A stretch of 43,605 nt of DNA from Verrucomicrobiota bacterium (GTDB lineage Bacteria > Verrucomicrobiota > Verrucomicrobiia > Limisphaerales > Fontisphaeraceae), in assembly GCA_037139415.1 (NCBI GenBank), contig JBAXGN010000047.1:1-43605 (forward strand), written 5' to 3'. Of the stretch, positions 1 to 9,106 are shown piece by piece. The notes below the pieces were generated by a model. The model ran no database searches. It was not told the DNA's origin and was given only the letters and a program-made list of their open reading frames with translations. The position numbers and the translations under genes are program-made. How positions within the stretch are numbered: the first letter of the stretch is position 1; the number at the start of each line of letters is the position of its first letter.

Positions 1-829
1 AAACCAAAACAGCTTACAGAAAAACGACTATGCTAACTCGTAAACTGGGGCTAGATGGCAAGAGCGTCGGCAACGGACGCTGCGGCATGATCATCACGCT
101 CTGCCGCCACGAGGACGGCCGCCCTGTTGCCATGACCGTGGCCCGCGGGAAGAAGGAAGACTGCGAAGTCTCCGAGGGCCGGGCGCTGCTGGCCGATCCG
201 CAAGTCGAACTGGCCAATGCCCTGATCACCGCCGATCCGCTCCACAACAAGGAAGCCACCGTGCGCGTCATCCTGGAAAAAGGCGGCGATTACCTCGTCG
301 GCACCAAGGAAAATACCTCCAAACGTCTGGTCGGTGCGACGCAGGCCCTCCAAGGCGCCCCCCTTTTGCACTGAGTCAGGAGGGCGAACACGGGCGGCTG
401 GACAGCCGTTGCGGTGCCATCGCCGCCATTTCCCCCGTCACCGCTGGGCTGCCTGGCACCCGCTCGGCCATCACGATCCAGCGCGATTGGTCCGCGAAGA
501 AAGACCCGCTCCAGACGCGGAAAAGCCACACCCGCTTCTTCCTTTCCAGCCTCTCCGCCCACGAAAAAACGCGCTCGGCAGGCGCGGTTCGCCAGCACTG
601 GTCCGTGGAAAACCGCAACCACTACAAACGCGACACCAGCGCCTGGCAGGAAGACCGACACCGCCATCGCAAACCCAACGCCGCGCTCAACCTCGCCCTC
701 ACCCGCAACCTACTCCTGGCCGTTATTCCCTTCGACCAAGGTCAGCCTTTGGCACACTTCTTTGAACTTTACCATCGCCACCCACACCTCGCCCTCCGGC
801 TCATCCTCAAGGCTCATCCCGTTCTATGA
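1..829 (+). pseudogene. ISAs1-type DDE transposase, 5'-truncated and frameshifted
   Basis: Two reading frames together give the catalytic half of an ISAs1-type transposase. The first frame (to 374) has the opening LGLDGKSVG, where the Asp of DGK is the first DDE acid, and ALITADPLHNKE, which carries the second Asp. It ends at a TGA at 372-374. Homology continues without a gap in the -1 frame from about 374 (SQEGEHGRLDSR) through HWSVENRNHYKRDTSAWQED, which contains the catalytic Glu, to a TGA at 827-829. The shift falls in a C6T4 run at 358-367, so slippage or a sequencing error is the simplest cause. The N-terminal region expected before DGK lies outside the window or is lost. The family call rests on motif order and is fairly safe. 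Confidence 0.8.
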
Positions 830-905
830 GCCTGCCAACCAAACGCCCTGTGGCAGCGCCAGAAACCGGCAAAACGAGCAACCACCTTGACGTTATTTGA
901 CAGCC
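1..905 (+). mobile_element. ISAs1-family insertion sequence remnant
   Basis: The window opens inside an insertion sequence whose transposase resembles the ISAs1 (H-repeat) family. The left end is not in the window. The coding part ends at 829. The stretch at 887-905 (TTGACGTTATTTGACAGCC) resembles the kind of terminal sequence found in this family and could be the right inverted repeat, but the left end is not available to confirm it. The element is not autonomous as read, because its transposase is frameshifted. Confidence 0.55.
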
Positions 906-1200
906 GATCCCACGACCAACCGAACGCCGGTAACGCTTTCCCGAATATTGGGCGGGCGCTTGCCTCGGAAAGACGTTTGCACGACCTCGACCTTGCTATC
1001 CAACCATGAAGCTCCGTGTATCACCGTAAATCCGCTTGATGCCGAACAGATGGTATCTTGACGCGATTTGGGCCACAGAGCGCCGAAATTGGACGCGAAA
1101 GCAAATAATGTCACACAATCGTAATACAACATTGTCACGTCTCACAAAATTTGCTTTGATCACGGGGTTTGGATTGGATTGAGTTTTGGGATAATTGTTT
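830..1200. other. Intergenic region after the IS remnant
   Basis: No credible gene was found. Short open frames here lack family features. The left part holds the possible IS right end (near 905). The right end holds the promoter-like GATAAT just before the serine palmitoyltransferase start. Confidence 0.5.
1168..1195 (+). promoter_or_regulatory. Putative promoter of the sphingolipid operon (leaderless)
   Basis: A -10-like GATAAT at 1190-1195 (5 of 6 to TATAAT) lies five bases before the ATG at 1201. A weak -35-like TTTGGA sits 16 bases upstream at 1168-1173. Initiation at the usual distance would start the transcript at or next to the ATG. No Shine-Dalgarno sequence is visible at normal spacing, which fits leaderless translation. 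Confidence 0.35.
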
Positions 1201-2508
1201 ATGATACGACAAAATACATCGGTGGCCATCGAAACTGCGATGCCAAGTCCCGCGACCAACGCGCCGCACAAGCGCCGGACGGAAATCGCGGTCTTGCCCG
1301 TCACAGCCAAGCCGGGCGATCTGCGTCCGCCCTTGTATAACAAGGTGCGCACCTATCAACACGCCGCTCAGGCCCGCGCCACGGGTTTTTACCCCTATTT
1401 CCGAACCATTTCGTCAGCGCAGGACACAGTGGTGACCATGAACGGCAAGCAGGTGCTGATGCTGGGCTCCAACAGTTACCTGGGGCTGACCAACCATCCG
1501 AAGATCAAGGAAGCCGTCAAGGCTGCCGTGGACAAGTACGGCTCTGGCTGCGCCGGGTCCCGGTTCCTGAACGGCACGCTGGACCTGCATCTGCAACTGG
1601 AGGAAGAACTAGCCAAGCTCACCGGCAAAGAAGCCGTGTTGCTCTACAGCACCGGGTTCCAGGTGAACCTCGGGGTCCTGAGTGTCATGGCGGGCAAGGA
1701 TGAGTATATCCTGGCCGATAAAGCCAATCACGCCAGTTTGGTGGAGGGGTGCCGGCTTTCGCTCGGCGAACTTTCCCGGTTTGCGCACAACGACATGAGC
1801 GCCTTGGAAAACCGCCTGAAGAAGTTGGATCGCAAGGCGGGCAAGTTGATCGTGGTAGACGGCGTATTCAGCATGGAAGGCGACATCATCAACCTCCCGG
1901 AACTTTGCCGGCTGGCCAAGGAATACCAGGCGGCGGTAATGGTGGACGACGCGCATGGCATCGGCGTGCTCGGCAAGTTCGGAGCCGGCACGGCAGCGCA
2001 CTTCGGCTTAACCGACGCGGTGAACCTGATCATGGGCACGTTCAGCAAATCGCTGGCCAGCCTGGGCGGATTCATCGCCGGCGAGGCGGACACCATTGAT
2101 TTCCTGAAGCATACCTCCCGCACACTGATCTTCAGCGCCAGCATGAGCCCGGCCAACGCCGCCGCCGTACTGGAGGCGTTGCGTATCATGATCCGCGAAC
2201 CGGAGCGCATCGCGCAAGTATGGCATAACACCAAGCGGATGAAGGACGGGTTGACGACTCTGGGCTTTGACTTGGGCGCCTCGCAAACGCCGATCCTGCC
2301 GGTCTATGTCCGGGACATGCTCAAGACGTTCCAATTCTCCAAGCGGTTGCAAGACGAAGGGGTGTTCGTCAACCCGGTAGTGCCGCCAGGTGTCCCTCCG
2401 GGACAAGATATATTGCGGGTCAGCCTGATGGCAACGCACACGTTTGCGCAGATTGATTTTGCCTTGGAGAAATTCCAAAAGGTGGGTAAAGAACTGGGAC
2501 TGATTTGA
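1201..2508 (+). CDS. spt: Serine palmitoyltransferase
   Basis: This is a PLP-dependent alpha-oxoamine synthase of 435 residues. It would condense L-serine with a fatty acyl-CoA or acyl-ACP to 3-ketosphinganine, the first step of sphingolipid synthesis. The internal aldimine Lys is K283 in [17 protein letters not shown], and the PLP-contacting Asp/His are in VDDAHG (D250, H252). The wording [38 protein letters not shown] and SLMATHT matches bacterial serine palmitoyltransferases of the Sphingobacterium type as I remember them, more closely than 8-amino-7-oxononanoate synthase (BioF). No biotin gene is nearby, and the two genes downstream suit sphingolipid chemistry. An unconserved tail of about 50 residues precedes the domain. 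ATG 1201 was preferred to the upstream TTG at 1195. BioF or Kbl activity is the alternative. Confidence 0.85.
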   Translation: MIRQNTSVAIETAMPSPATNAPHKRRTEIAVLPVTAKPGDLRPPLYNKVRTYQHAAQARATGFYPYFRTISSAQDTVVTMNGKQVLMLGSNSYLGLTNHPKIKEAVKAAVDKYGSGCAGSRFLNGTLDLHLQLEEELAKLTGKEAVLLYSTGFQVNLGVLSVMAGKDEYILADKANHASLVEGCRLSLGELSRFAHNDMSALENRLKKLDRKAGKLIVVDGVFSMEGDIINLPELCRLAKEYQAAVMVDDAHGIGVLGKFGAGTAAHFGLTDAVNLIMGTFSKSLASLGGFIAGEADTIDFLKHTSRTLIFSASMSPANAAAVLEALRIMIREPERIAQVWHNTKRMKDGLTTLGFDLGASQTPILPVYVRDMLKTFQFSKRLQDEGVFVNPVVPPGVPPGQDILRVSLMATHTFAQIDFALEKFQKVGKELGLI

Positions 2509-2564
2509 ACCGGACAGTTTTTGGATGACGGATACCGGCCACAAGGGTGGCTGGCCTGATAGCA

Positions 2565-3554
2565 ATGCACGTTCTCCTCACAGGCGCAACGGGGTTTGTA
2601 GGCAGCCATATTCTGGATGTGCTGCGTGAGCGGGCTATCCCCACCGTTTTACTGCTGCGCCGCGCCAGTTCCCGGACATTGATTCAGAGACACCTTGCCA
2701 ATGTCACCATCGTGGAAGGCGACCTTACCCAACCGGAACGTCTGCAAGCAGCCATGGCGCAGGCTACGCATGTCATTCATTGCGCCGGTCTGACCAAAAC
2801 GCTGCGCATTCCCGACTTTTACGCCATCAACCAGCAGGGGACGCGCAATGTGGTAAACGCGGCCAATCAGGCTGGCAACCAAATTCAGCGCTTCATCCAC
2901 ATCTCCAGCCTCGCCGCTGCCGGTCCCGCTACTCCGGATCACCCAAAGCTGGAATCCGACACCCCGTCGCCAGTGTCACATTATGGCAAGAGCAAACTGG
3001 GTGGCGAAACGGAAGTCCGCGCACACTGCCATTCGCCGCATACCATTATCCGCCCGTCGGCCGTGTACGGACCGCGTGATGCAGAGTTCCTGCGACTTTT
3101 CAAAGCCGTGCAGGCCCATCTGCTGCCCTCATTTGGCGGGGGTAAGCAGGCGTTGAGCTTGGTCTATGCCCGCGATCTGGCCCTGGCCGTGGTGCATTGC
3201 CTGGATTGTCCCTCTGCGGAGAATAAAACCTACTTCGTGGCGGCCCCGGAAATGATCTCCGCCAACCAGATGGCGGCGGAAGTCGCCAACCAGCTCCACA
3301 CCTGGACCCTGCCCCTGCCCTTGCCGGTACCTTTGCTTTACCCGGTCTGCGCGGCGCAGGAACTGATCTCCCGCCTCACCGGCAAAGCCAATGTCTTAAG
3401 CCGCCAAAAATACGCTGAACTCGCCGCACCCGGTTGGGTGTGCAGCGCCGCAAAATTGAAGTCCGACACCGGCTTTGAGGCCACCACCACCTTCAAGGTT
3501 GGCGCCGCCGCAACCTTGCTATGGTATCGCGCGGAACAATGGATGCGATGCTAA
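2565..3554 (+). CDS. NAD(P)-dependent epimerase/dehydratase, CerR-like
   Basis: This is an extended short-chain dehydrogenase of 329 residues. The Rossmann nucleotide motif is TGATGFVG (residues 6-13), the active-site YxxxK is YGKSK (Y140, K144), and SSLAAAG supplies the Ser. Family members include 3-beta-hydroxysteroid dehydrogenases, dihydroflavonol reductases and the bacterial ceramide reductase CerR. The gene lies 56 bases after a serine palmitoyltransferase and just before a PAP2-type membrane enzyme. Reduction of the 3-keto group of a sphinganine or ceramide intermediate is therefore the most economical role, but it is inferred from context. ATG 2565 was chosen because the Rossmann motif begins directly after it; an in-frame GTG lies at 2547. 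No strong ribosome-binding site is visible. Confidence 0.75.
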   Translation: MHVLLTGATGFVGSHILDVLRERAIPTVLLLRRASSRTLIQRHLANVTIVEGDLTQPERLQAAMAQATHVIHCAGLTKTLRIPDFYAINQQGTRNVVNAANQAGNQIQRFIHISSLAAAGPATPDHPKLESDTPSPVSHYGKSKLGGETEVRAHCHSPHTIIRPSAVYGPRDAEFLRLFKAVQAHLLPSFGGGKQALSLVYARDLALAVVHCLDCPSAENKTYFVAAPEMISANQMAAEVANQLHTWTLPLPLPVPLLYPVCAAQELISRLTGKANVLSRQKYAELAAPGWVCSAAKLKSDTGFEATTTFKVGAAATLLWYRAEQWMRC

Positions 3555-3564
3555 ACGAACCACT

Positions 3565-4491
3565 GTGCCGCACTACCGTTTCATAGATTACGCAACCCAA
3601 GGCTACGTCGCGCTGGTGGGACTGCTGGTGCTGGTATGCCATCAAACGGGGTTGCCGCGATGGCCGGTCTATGTGCTGGTGCATGGCGCCGTGTTGCTGG
3701 GAATACATGGATTAATCCGCTTCCACGCCTCCAAACCCGCCGGCGCCATCCTCACATTTCTACGCTGTTATTATCCCATCCTGCTATTCTCCTTTATGTA
3801 TTCGGAGACGGGACATCTGAACCAATTATTCGTTCGCGGTTACCTGGACGCAACGCTCCTGCGCTGGGACCAAGCCCTCTTCGGCTGCCAGCCCAGTCTG
3901 GAGTGGATGCAGCACTTCCCGCAGACGGTGGTGAGCGAGACATTGTACGGCGCCTACTTTTCCTATTACGTCATGGTGGCTGGCGTGGGGTTGGCGCTGT
4001 ATTTCAAGCAACGCCCGGCGTTCCATCATTACCTTGCGGTTATCTCCGTGGTCTTCTACGGGTGCTATCTGGTTTACATTTTCCTGCCCGTGGTCGGCCC
4101 GCGCATTTTTTACATGGACATCCCCGGCTGGACGCTACCCGCTGGCGCGCGCCCCGACTGGATTCCAGCGTTCCCAGATTCCGTCCGCAGCGGCTTCTTT
4201 TATCGTGTCATGGAGGTGATTTACGACCACTTTGAAACCCCGGGGGCGGCCTTCCCCAGCAGTCACGTGGCGGTGGCGCTGGGTACGCTCTATTTCTCCT
4301 TCCAACATTTCCGCCGAGTCCGCTGGCTGCATTTGGGTGCGGTCGTGCTGCTGTGCCTTGCCACCGTGTATTGCCGATACCATTATCTGGTGGATGTTTT
4401 CGGCGGTATTATAACCGGCGTGGCCTTGATTGCCTTGGGCAATTGGTTGTATGCGCGTTTCGATACGTCCCCCGGCCAATCCTCTCCCTGA
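3565..4491 (+). CDS. PAP2-superfamily membrane enzyme, IPC/sphingomyelin-synthase-like
   Basis: A polytopic membrane protein of about 308 residues with several hydrophobic segments (for example YVALVGLLVLVCH and AVVLLCLATVY). It has the PAP2 catalytic signature: PSSH with H234 and CRYHYLVD with H273 and D277. The HYxxD form resembles Aur1/IPC synthase and sphingomyelin synthase more than classic PAP2 phosphatases, whose Arg lies further from the His. Members transfer or hydrolyse phosphorylated headgroups on lipids at the membrane. As third gene after a serine palmitoyltransferase and a CerR-like enzyme, it is a candidate sphingolipid headgroup transferase or (dihydro)sphingosine/ceramide phosphatase. 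GTG 3565 was chosen, 10 bases after the preceding stop; a TTG start inside the upstream gene is less likely. The substrate is unproven. Confidence 0.72.
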   Translation: MPHYRFIDYATQGYVALVGLLVLVCHQTGLPRWPVYVLVHGAVLLGIHGLIRFHASKPAGAILTFLRCYYPILLFSFMYSETGHLNQLFVRGYLDATLLRWDQALFGCQPSLEWMQHFPQTVVSETLYGAYFSYYVMVAGVGLALYFKQRPAFHHYLAVISVVFYGCYLVYIFLPVVGPRIFYMDIPGWTLPAGARPDWIPAFPDSVRSGFFYRVMEVIYDHFETPGAAFPSSHVAVALGTLYFSFQHFRRVRWLHLGAVVLLCLATVYCRYHYLVDVFGGIITGVALIALGNWLYARFDTSPGQSSP

Positions 4492-4515
4492 GTTTAACGA
4501 ACCAACCGCCGCAAG

Positions 4516-5805
4516 TTATGGCCTGCCTCTGGATGCCGCCAAACTTTCCAAATACAATCCCCATGCAAACGGCGAGACTGGCAAGTGGCCTTGTCGCAGG
4601 CGTTCGCTAGCGTGACGCGCCACCAAGTCCAAGGCTTCCTTGCGCTTCACGGAGGCTAATCGGGAATCCCCGTCCGGGAAACGCAATTCCAGCAATGCCA
4701 GCACTTCCATAACGGTGTCCGGATTCGTCAACCCATGGTTCAATAACTCCAAATTCCTGACCAGCAGAGCGCGCTCCAGCGTCTCCCGGCAGCGTGGCCA
4801 ATCTGGATCATTCGCCGGTAGCACCTTTAGTAAGGCTGCCATCCCACGGCAGAGGATATAATGGTACGCCGGTTTGGCATTGTGCGGATCAGCCCATAAA
4901 CCGCTGTGGGGCCCATGCCTCAATTGCCCCGGATAAATGCCGAGCCGCGCTTTCTCCTTGGCGGCGGCGAGATAATTACTCTGGCCGGTGACACGAAAAG
5001 CCTCGGCCAACAGATACACGGAAAAACTATTGTAATTCCAATTCGGCACCACCGGCTGCGCCGCCGCCCAATCCGCGGCCGCCCGGGCGGAGGACAGCCA
5101 CTTGGTTTCCTTGGTGGCCTCGAATAAATCCAGCAGCGCCACGCCGCAAAGCCCGTTATCAAAATACAAATCGCCCCCGCCGCGATCATCCCGCATCCAA
5201 CCATTGGTGGTCACCTGGTTCAGAATCCCCTCCTGTTCCGCACGCCGCAGGAAGCGCTCGGATAACATCCCCAGGCGGCCCGACTTGCCACGCCAGGCGG
5301 GAAAGGGGAAAACGCCATTACCAGCCTCCTGCTGAGCCTTGCGCAAATACTCGCCAGCCTGGCAGGCAATTTCCATTAATCGCTCAGGTCCCTGGCATCC
5401 CGCACGGCGCGCCGCCAGACTACCGCTGACCACGGATGCCACAAACCGAAGTGGGGCTGGAATCTCCGTAGCCGCAATGGGCTTGAGCCACCAGGATTCA
5501 CCAGATTTTTGCAGACGGGTGAGGTACGCATTGTAGCCGGTGAGAACCTCGGACTTCGTCAAAGGCCGGGCGGCGTCCGACACCGATTGATATTGCGTGG
5601 GTTCCTCGGGCACGCCAGCCCGCTCGCCCAGCAACGTCTCCATCTCCCGGGCGATTTGCTCAACACGCTCCAGGTTCTTGCCGGCCTGAGCCTGTGCGAG
5701 CTGGGCGTACAAATCCCGCGCGTGCTCATCGGTTTTCGGCGCGCCGGCCACGGAAAGCACGCCCACCCATACCGCAAGACCAAAGACGTTTGCCAGATTG
5801 CGCAT
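4516..5805 (-). CDS. Secreted helical (alpha/alpha-toroid-like) protein, function unknown
   Basis: I do not recognise a named family. The 429-residue product begins with a signal-peptide-like segment (LANVFGLAVWVGVLSVAGAP), so export is likely. A short charged helical segment follows (about 25-60). The rest is a series of helical hairpins rich in aromatic and Gly turns, including GGGDLYFDNGLCGVALLDLF, NWNYNSFSVYLLAEAF and AKPAYHYILCRGMAALL. This spacing resembles six-hairpin glycosidase or prenyltransferase-like alpha/alpha toroids, but I could not assign catalytic residues. It is convergent with the PAP2 gene, 24 bases away, and lies 46 bases downstream of acs on the same strand. A role in polysaccharide processing is possible but only guessed. 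Confidence 0.6.
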   Translation of the reverse strand: MRNLANVFGLAVWVGVLSVAGAPKTDEHARDLYAQLAQAQAGKNLERVEQIAREMETLLGERAGVPEEPTQYQSVSDAARPLTKSEVLTGYNAYLTRLQKSGESWWLKPIAATEIPAPLRFVASVVSGSLAARRAGCQGPERLMEIACQAGEYLRKAQQEAGNGVFPFPAWRGKSGRLGMLSERFLRRAEQEGILNQVTTNGWMRDDRGGGDLYFDNGLCGVALLDLFEATKETKWLSSARAAADWAAAQPVVPNWNYNSFSVYLLAEAFRVTGQSNYLAAAKEKARLGIYPGQLRHGPHSGLWADPHNAKPAYHYILCRGMAALLKVLPANDPDWPRCRETLERALLVRNLELLNHGLTNPDTVMEVLALLELRFPDGDSRLASVKRKEALDLVARHASERLRQGHLPVSPFAWGLYLESLAASRGRP

Positions 5806-5851
5806 CCCGCAAAAATGCGCCGTGCCGCTCGCGCTGACAACCTTTTTTCTG

Positions 5852-7879
5852 TTATTCGTCCGTTTGGTTCAACCGGGCCAGCACGCTGAAATCCTCCAGC
5901 GTCGTGGTGTCGCCCCGGATTTCCGTGCCGGCGGCAACCATTTTCAACAAGCGCCGCATGATCTTCCCGGACCGGGTCTTCGGCAACCCCTCGGCAAAGC
6001 GCAACTCGTCGGGCCGCGCAATCGCCCCGATTTCCTTCACCACATGTGCCCGCAATTGCTCGCGGAGTTCCGGCGTGGATTTAAGCCCGCCTTTAAGGGT
6101 AACGAACGCCACCAGCGCCTGTCCCTTGAACGCATCGGGACGCCCTACGACCGCCGCTTCCGCCACGCTGTGGTGACTGACCAGTGCGCTTTCCACCTCG
6201 GAAGTGCCAATCCGATGCCCGGCGACATTCAGCACGTCATCAATGCGACCCACGATCCAAAAATAGCCATCCTTATCCCGGCGGCAGCCATCGCCGGTGA
6301 AATACGCGCCTTTGACTTCCTTCCAATACACTTCCTTGTAGCGCTTAGGATCGCCCCACAAGCCGCGCAACATGCTGGGCCACGGTTTGCGTATAATCAG
6401 CTTCCCACCAACATTCGCGGGAACCGATTTTCCTTGTTCATCCACCACATCGGCATCCACGCCAAAAAACGGCAGCGTCGCCGTGCCCGGCTTCGTGGGG
6501 ATGGCCCCCGGCAATGGAGTAATCATGATACTGCCGGTCTCCGTCTGCCACCACGTATCCACAATGGGACAACGCTTGCCGCCAATCATTTCGTGGTACC
6601 ACATCCAGGCTTCCGGATTGATGGGTTCACCGACCGACCCCAAGAGCCGGAGGGAGCGTAAATCGTGCTTGCGCGGCCATTCCTCGCCCCATTTCATGAA
6701 GGCGCGGATGGCCGTTGGTGCGGTGTAGAGAATGGAAACGCCGTACTTGGCGACAATCTTCCAAAAGCGATCGGGCTCTGGGAAATTCGGCGCACCCTCA
6801 TACATCACGGTGGTGGTGCCGTTGGCCAGCGGCCCATAGACCAAATAACTATGCCCGGTCACCCAACCAACATCCGCCGTACACCAGAACACGTCCGTGC
6901 TCTTCAAATCAAAAACATATTTGCTACTTAATTTCGCGCCCAACAGATAGCCCGCCGTGGTGTGGAGAATCCCCTTGGGCTTGCCGGTTGATCCGCTGGT
7001 GTACAAAATAAACAACGGGGCCTCGCTATCCATGGGCTCCGGCGGACATTCCGCGCTCACATACTCCAATTCACGATGCCACCACACATCGCGCCCTTCC
7101 TCGATGTGGATTTCATTATAGGCGCGACGCAACACAATCACCTTCTTGACACTGGCAGTCAGCGCCTTGCCCTGAGCATCTGTCATCTTCAACGCGTCAT
7201 CCACATTACGCTTCAACTGGACAACCGTGCCGCGTCGGTAACTGCCATCTGCCGTAAGCACCACCTTGGCCTGACAATCCTGGATGCGATCCGCCACCGA
7301 ATGGGCGCTGAACCCGCCAAAAACCACCGAATGCACCGCGCCGATCCGTGCGCACGCCAGCATCGCAATCGCCGCCTCCGGCACCAGCGGCAAATAGATG
7401 ATCACCCGATCCCCCTTCTCGACCCCGTTGCGTTTTAAGACATTGGCGAACCGGCACACCTCGCGATGCAACTGCTTGAACGTGATCACCCGCTCCTCTC
7501 CGGGGCGGCTGACGGAATCCGGCTCCCCCTCCCAGATGATCGCCGCCTTGTTGGCCTCCGGCGTGCCGAGAAACCGGTCCAGACAGTTCTCGGAAACATT
7601 CAGTCGCCCGCCCACGAACCACTTCGCGAACGGCAATTTCCACTGCAACACCTGCTTGAACGGCTTATTCCAGATCAATTCAGCCTTCGCCTGCCGCCGC
7701 CAAAACTGGTCAGGTCGCTGAATGGACTCCTGGTAGAGCGTCTTATAATTGGCCAGCGACGTGACATGCGCCGCGCTGGCAAAAGCGCGATCCGGGGGAA
7801 AGACGCGATGTTCGTTGAGAATGGAAGTGATGCCGCCGAGGGACGGCTCGCTGATGACGGGCGTGCATTCTTTGTGCAT
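5852..7879 (-). CDS. acs: Acetyl-CoA synthetase (AMP-forming)
   Basis: A 675-residue ANL-superfamily enzyme that activates acetate to acetyl-AMP and then acetyl-CoA in the cytoplasm. The phosphate-binding core is [16 protein letters not shown], the adenylate motif WWQTETG, and the C-terminal motif [10 protein letters not shown], whose Lys is the catalytic residue inactivated by acetylation in homologues. The N-terminal [18 protein letters not shown] is typical of acetyl-CoA synthetases. The length is slightly above the usual 650 or so. ATG 7879 is supported by a near-consensus promoter whose -10 ends six bases before it, giving a predicted leaderless message. Upstream lies mdh with a terminator between, so the gene is probably transcribed separately. 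Together with malate dehydrogenase it suits acetate use. Confidence 0.95.
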   Translation of the reverse strand: MHKECTPVISEPSLGGITSILNEHRVFPPDRAFASAAHVTSLANYKTLYQESIQRPDQFWRRQAKAELIWNKPFKQVLQWKLPFAKWFVGGRLNVSENCLDRFLGTPEANKAAIIWEGEPDSVSRPGEERVITFKQLHREVCRFANVLKRNGVEKGDRVIIYLPLVPEAAIAMLACARIGAVHSVVFGGFSAHSVADRIQDCQAKVVLTADGSYRRGTVVQLKRNVDDALKMTDAQGKALTASVKKVIVLRRAYNEIHIEEGRDVWWHRELEYVSAECPPEPMDSEAPLFILYTSGSTGKPKGILHTTAGYLLGAKLSSKYVFDLKSTDVFWCTADVGWVTGHSYLVYGPLANGTTTVMYEGAPNFPEPDRFWKIVAKYGVSILYTAPTAIRAFMKWGEEWPRKHDLRSLRLLGSVGEPINPEAWMWYHEMIGGKRCPIVDTWWQTETGSIMITPLPGAIPTKPGTATLPFFGVDADVVDEQGKSVPANVGGKLIIRKPWPSMLRGLWGDPKRYKEVYWKEVKGAYFTGDGCRRDKDGYFWIVGRIDDVLNVAGHRIGTSEVESALVSHHSVAEAAVVGRPDAFKGQALVAFVTLKGGLKSTPELREQLRAHVVKEIGAIARPDELRFAEGLPKTRSGKIMRRLLKMVAAGTEIRGDTTTLEDFSVLARLNQTDE

Positions 7880-7885
7880 GCCCGC

Positions 7886-7913
7886 AATTTATTAGCTTTT
7901 GTACTTTTGTCAA
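7886..7913 (-). promoter_or_regulatory. Putative acs promoter (leaderless)
   Basis: Read on the minus strand, a perfect TTGACA (7913-7908) is followed after 16 bases by TAAATT (7891-7886). The ATG of acs begins six bases downstream (7879). Initiation about seven bases after the -10 would fall on the start codon. No ribosome-binding site is present between the -10 element and the ATG. Confidence 0.6.
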
Positions 7914-7953
7914 TTAGTAGTTTTGAAATTTCGAGCGGAAGCCCGCACCCAAC

Positions 7954-7985
7954 AAAAAAACCGCCGTTTTCACGGCGGTTTTTTT
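7954..7985 (-). terminator. Rho-independent terminator after mdh
   Basis: A perfect 7-bp stem CCGCCGT/ACGGCGG with a 4-base loop is flanked by seven A and seven T, so it could act in both directions. It lies 27 bases past the mdh stop codon and upstream of the acs promoter, so it should isolate acs from mdh transcription. Confidence 0.9.
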
Positions 7986-8011
7986 GACGGAAAACCAAGT
8001 AGGTTGACTGG

Positions 8012-9001
8012 TTATTTTGGCAACAGTTCGCTCACCATAGCCTTCTCTTCTTTGAGTTCGGTTTCGGTGGCCACAATCTTCGAGCGGCTGAATTCGTTGA
8101 TCGCCACGCCCGGCTCAATGCTCCACTGCGTGCCGTTGCTGCGAATCGGATAGGAGTAAATCAACCCCTTCTCGATGCCATAACTGCCATCCGAGCAGAC
8201 CCCCACGCTGAAACAGTCGTCGGGATGCGTCGGGGTGATCAGCGCCTTGACGGTATCCACGGCAGCATTGGCAGCGCTGGCGGCACTGGAAAGGCCGCGC
8301 GCCTTGATGATCGCCGCCCCGCGCTGCTGCACCGTCGGAATAAAGGTGCTCTTGAACCAGGCTTCATCCGTGATAACCTGCGTGGCCGGACGTCCGCCGA
8401 TGCGGGTATTGTAAAAATCCGGGTACATCGTCGAGGAGTGATTTCCCCAGATGGCCAGATGGGAGACCTGGGTGGAATCCACCCCGGCCTTTTGGGCGAT
8501 CTGCGCCTTGGCGCGATTTTCGTCCAGCTTGGTCATGGCGAACCAACGATCCGCCGGAATATCCTTGGCGTTATTCATGGCAATCATGCAGTTGGTGTTG
8601 CACGGATTGCCCACCACGAGAATACGGACGTTGCTGGCGGCGTTCTTCTGGATCGCCTGGCCCTGGCCAATGAAAATTTTACCGTTGATGCCGAGCAGAT
8701 CCTTGCGTTCCATTCCAGCTTTGCGCGGCACGCTGCCAACCAGCAGTGCCCAGTCCACATTGCGGAAACCTTCATCCAGGTTGGCTGTGGGCACCACACC
8801 CTTCAGCAACGGAAAGGCGCAATCATCGAGTTCCATCACCACCCCTTGCAGGACGGGCAGGGCGGGCTCGATTTCCACCAAGTGAAGAATGACCGGCTGC
8901 GACGGGCCGAAGACGGCGCCCGACGCAATCCGAAACAACAACGAATAACCAATCTGACCGGCTGCGCCGGTGACTGCCACGCGAATAGGTGCATTACTCA
9001 T
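8012..9001 (-). CDS. mdh: Malate dehydrogenase
   Basis: A 329-residue NAD-dependent malate dehydrogenase of the TCA cycle, interconverting malate and oxaloacetate. The nucleotide-binding motif is [16 protein letters not shown] (residues 9-24). Substrate and catalytic residues are in [36 protein letters not shown] and [13 protein letters not shown], where the last His is the proton-relay residue. The wording is that of the cytosolic-type (group 2) MDH. ATG 9001 is the first in-frame start before the Rossmann fold. A strong terminator follows the gene. Roughly 100 bases of AT-rich sequence separate it from the Sel1-repeat gene and probably contain its promoter, but I could not fix the elements. 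Confidence 0.96.
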   Translation of the reverse strand: MSNAPIRVAVTGAAGQIGYSLLFRIASGAVFGPSQPVILHLVEIEPALPVLQGVVMELDDCAFPLLKGVVPTANLDEGFRNVDWALLVGSVPRKAGMERKDLLGINGKIFIGQGQAIQKNAASNVRILVVGNPCNTNCMIAMNNAKDIPADRWFAMTKLDENRAKAQIAQKAGVDSTQVSHLAIWGNHSSTMYPDFYNTRIGGRPATQVITDEAWFKSTFIPTVQQRGAAIIKARGLSSAASAANAAVDTVKALITPTHPDDCFSVGVCSDGSYGIEKGLIYSYPIRSNGTQWSIEPGVAINEFSRSKIVATETELKEEKAMVSELLPK

Positions 9002-9106
9002 AAAGTGCGCGAGTCTGGCAAGATTTCCAAAAGAAGGGCAATCAAATTTTGCAAAATTCTCAAAAAATCGTACTCGCGCCTCCGGTCTGCTGTCCCGAGG
9101 GCCGGC

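Noticed and set aside
358-374. Programmed ribosomal frameshift in the transposase
   Set aside because: The codon phasing at the C6T4 run does not give an X-XXY-YYZ slippery heptamer in the right frame, and the family does not usually use one. Decay or error is simpler.
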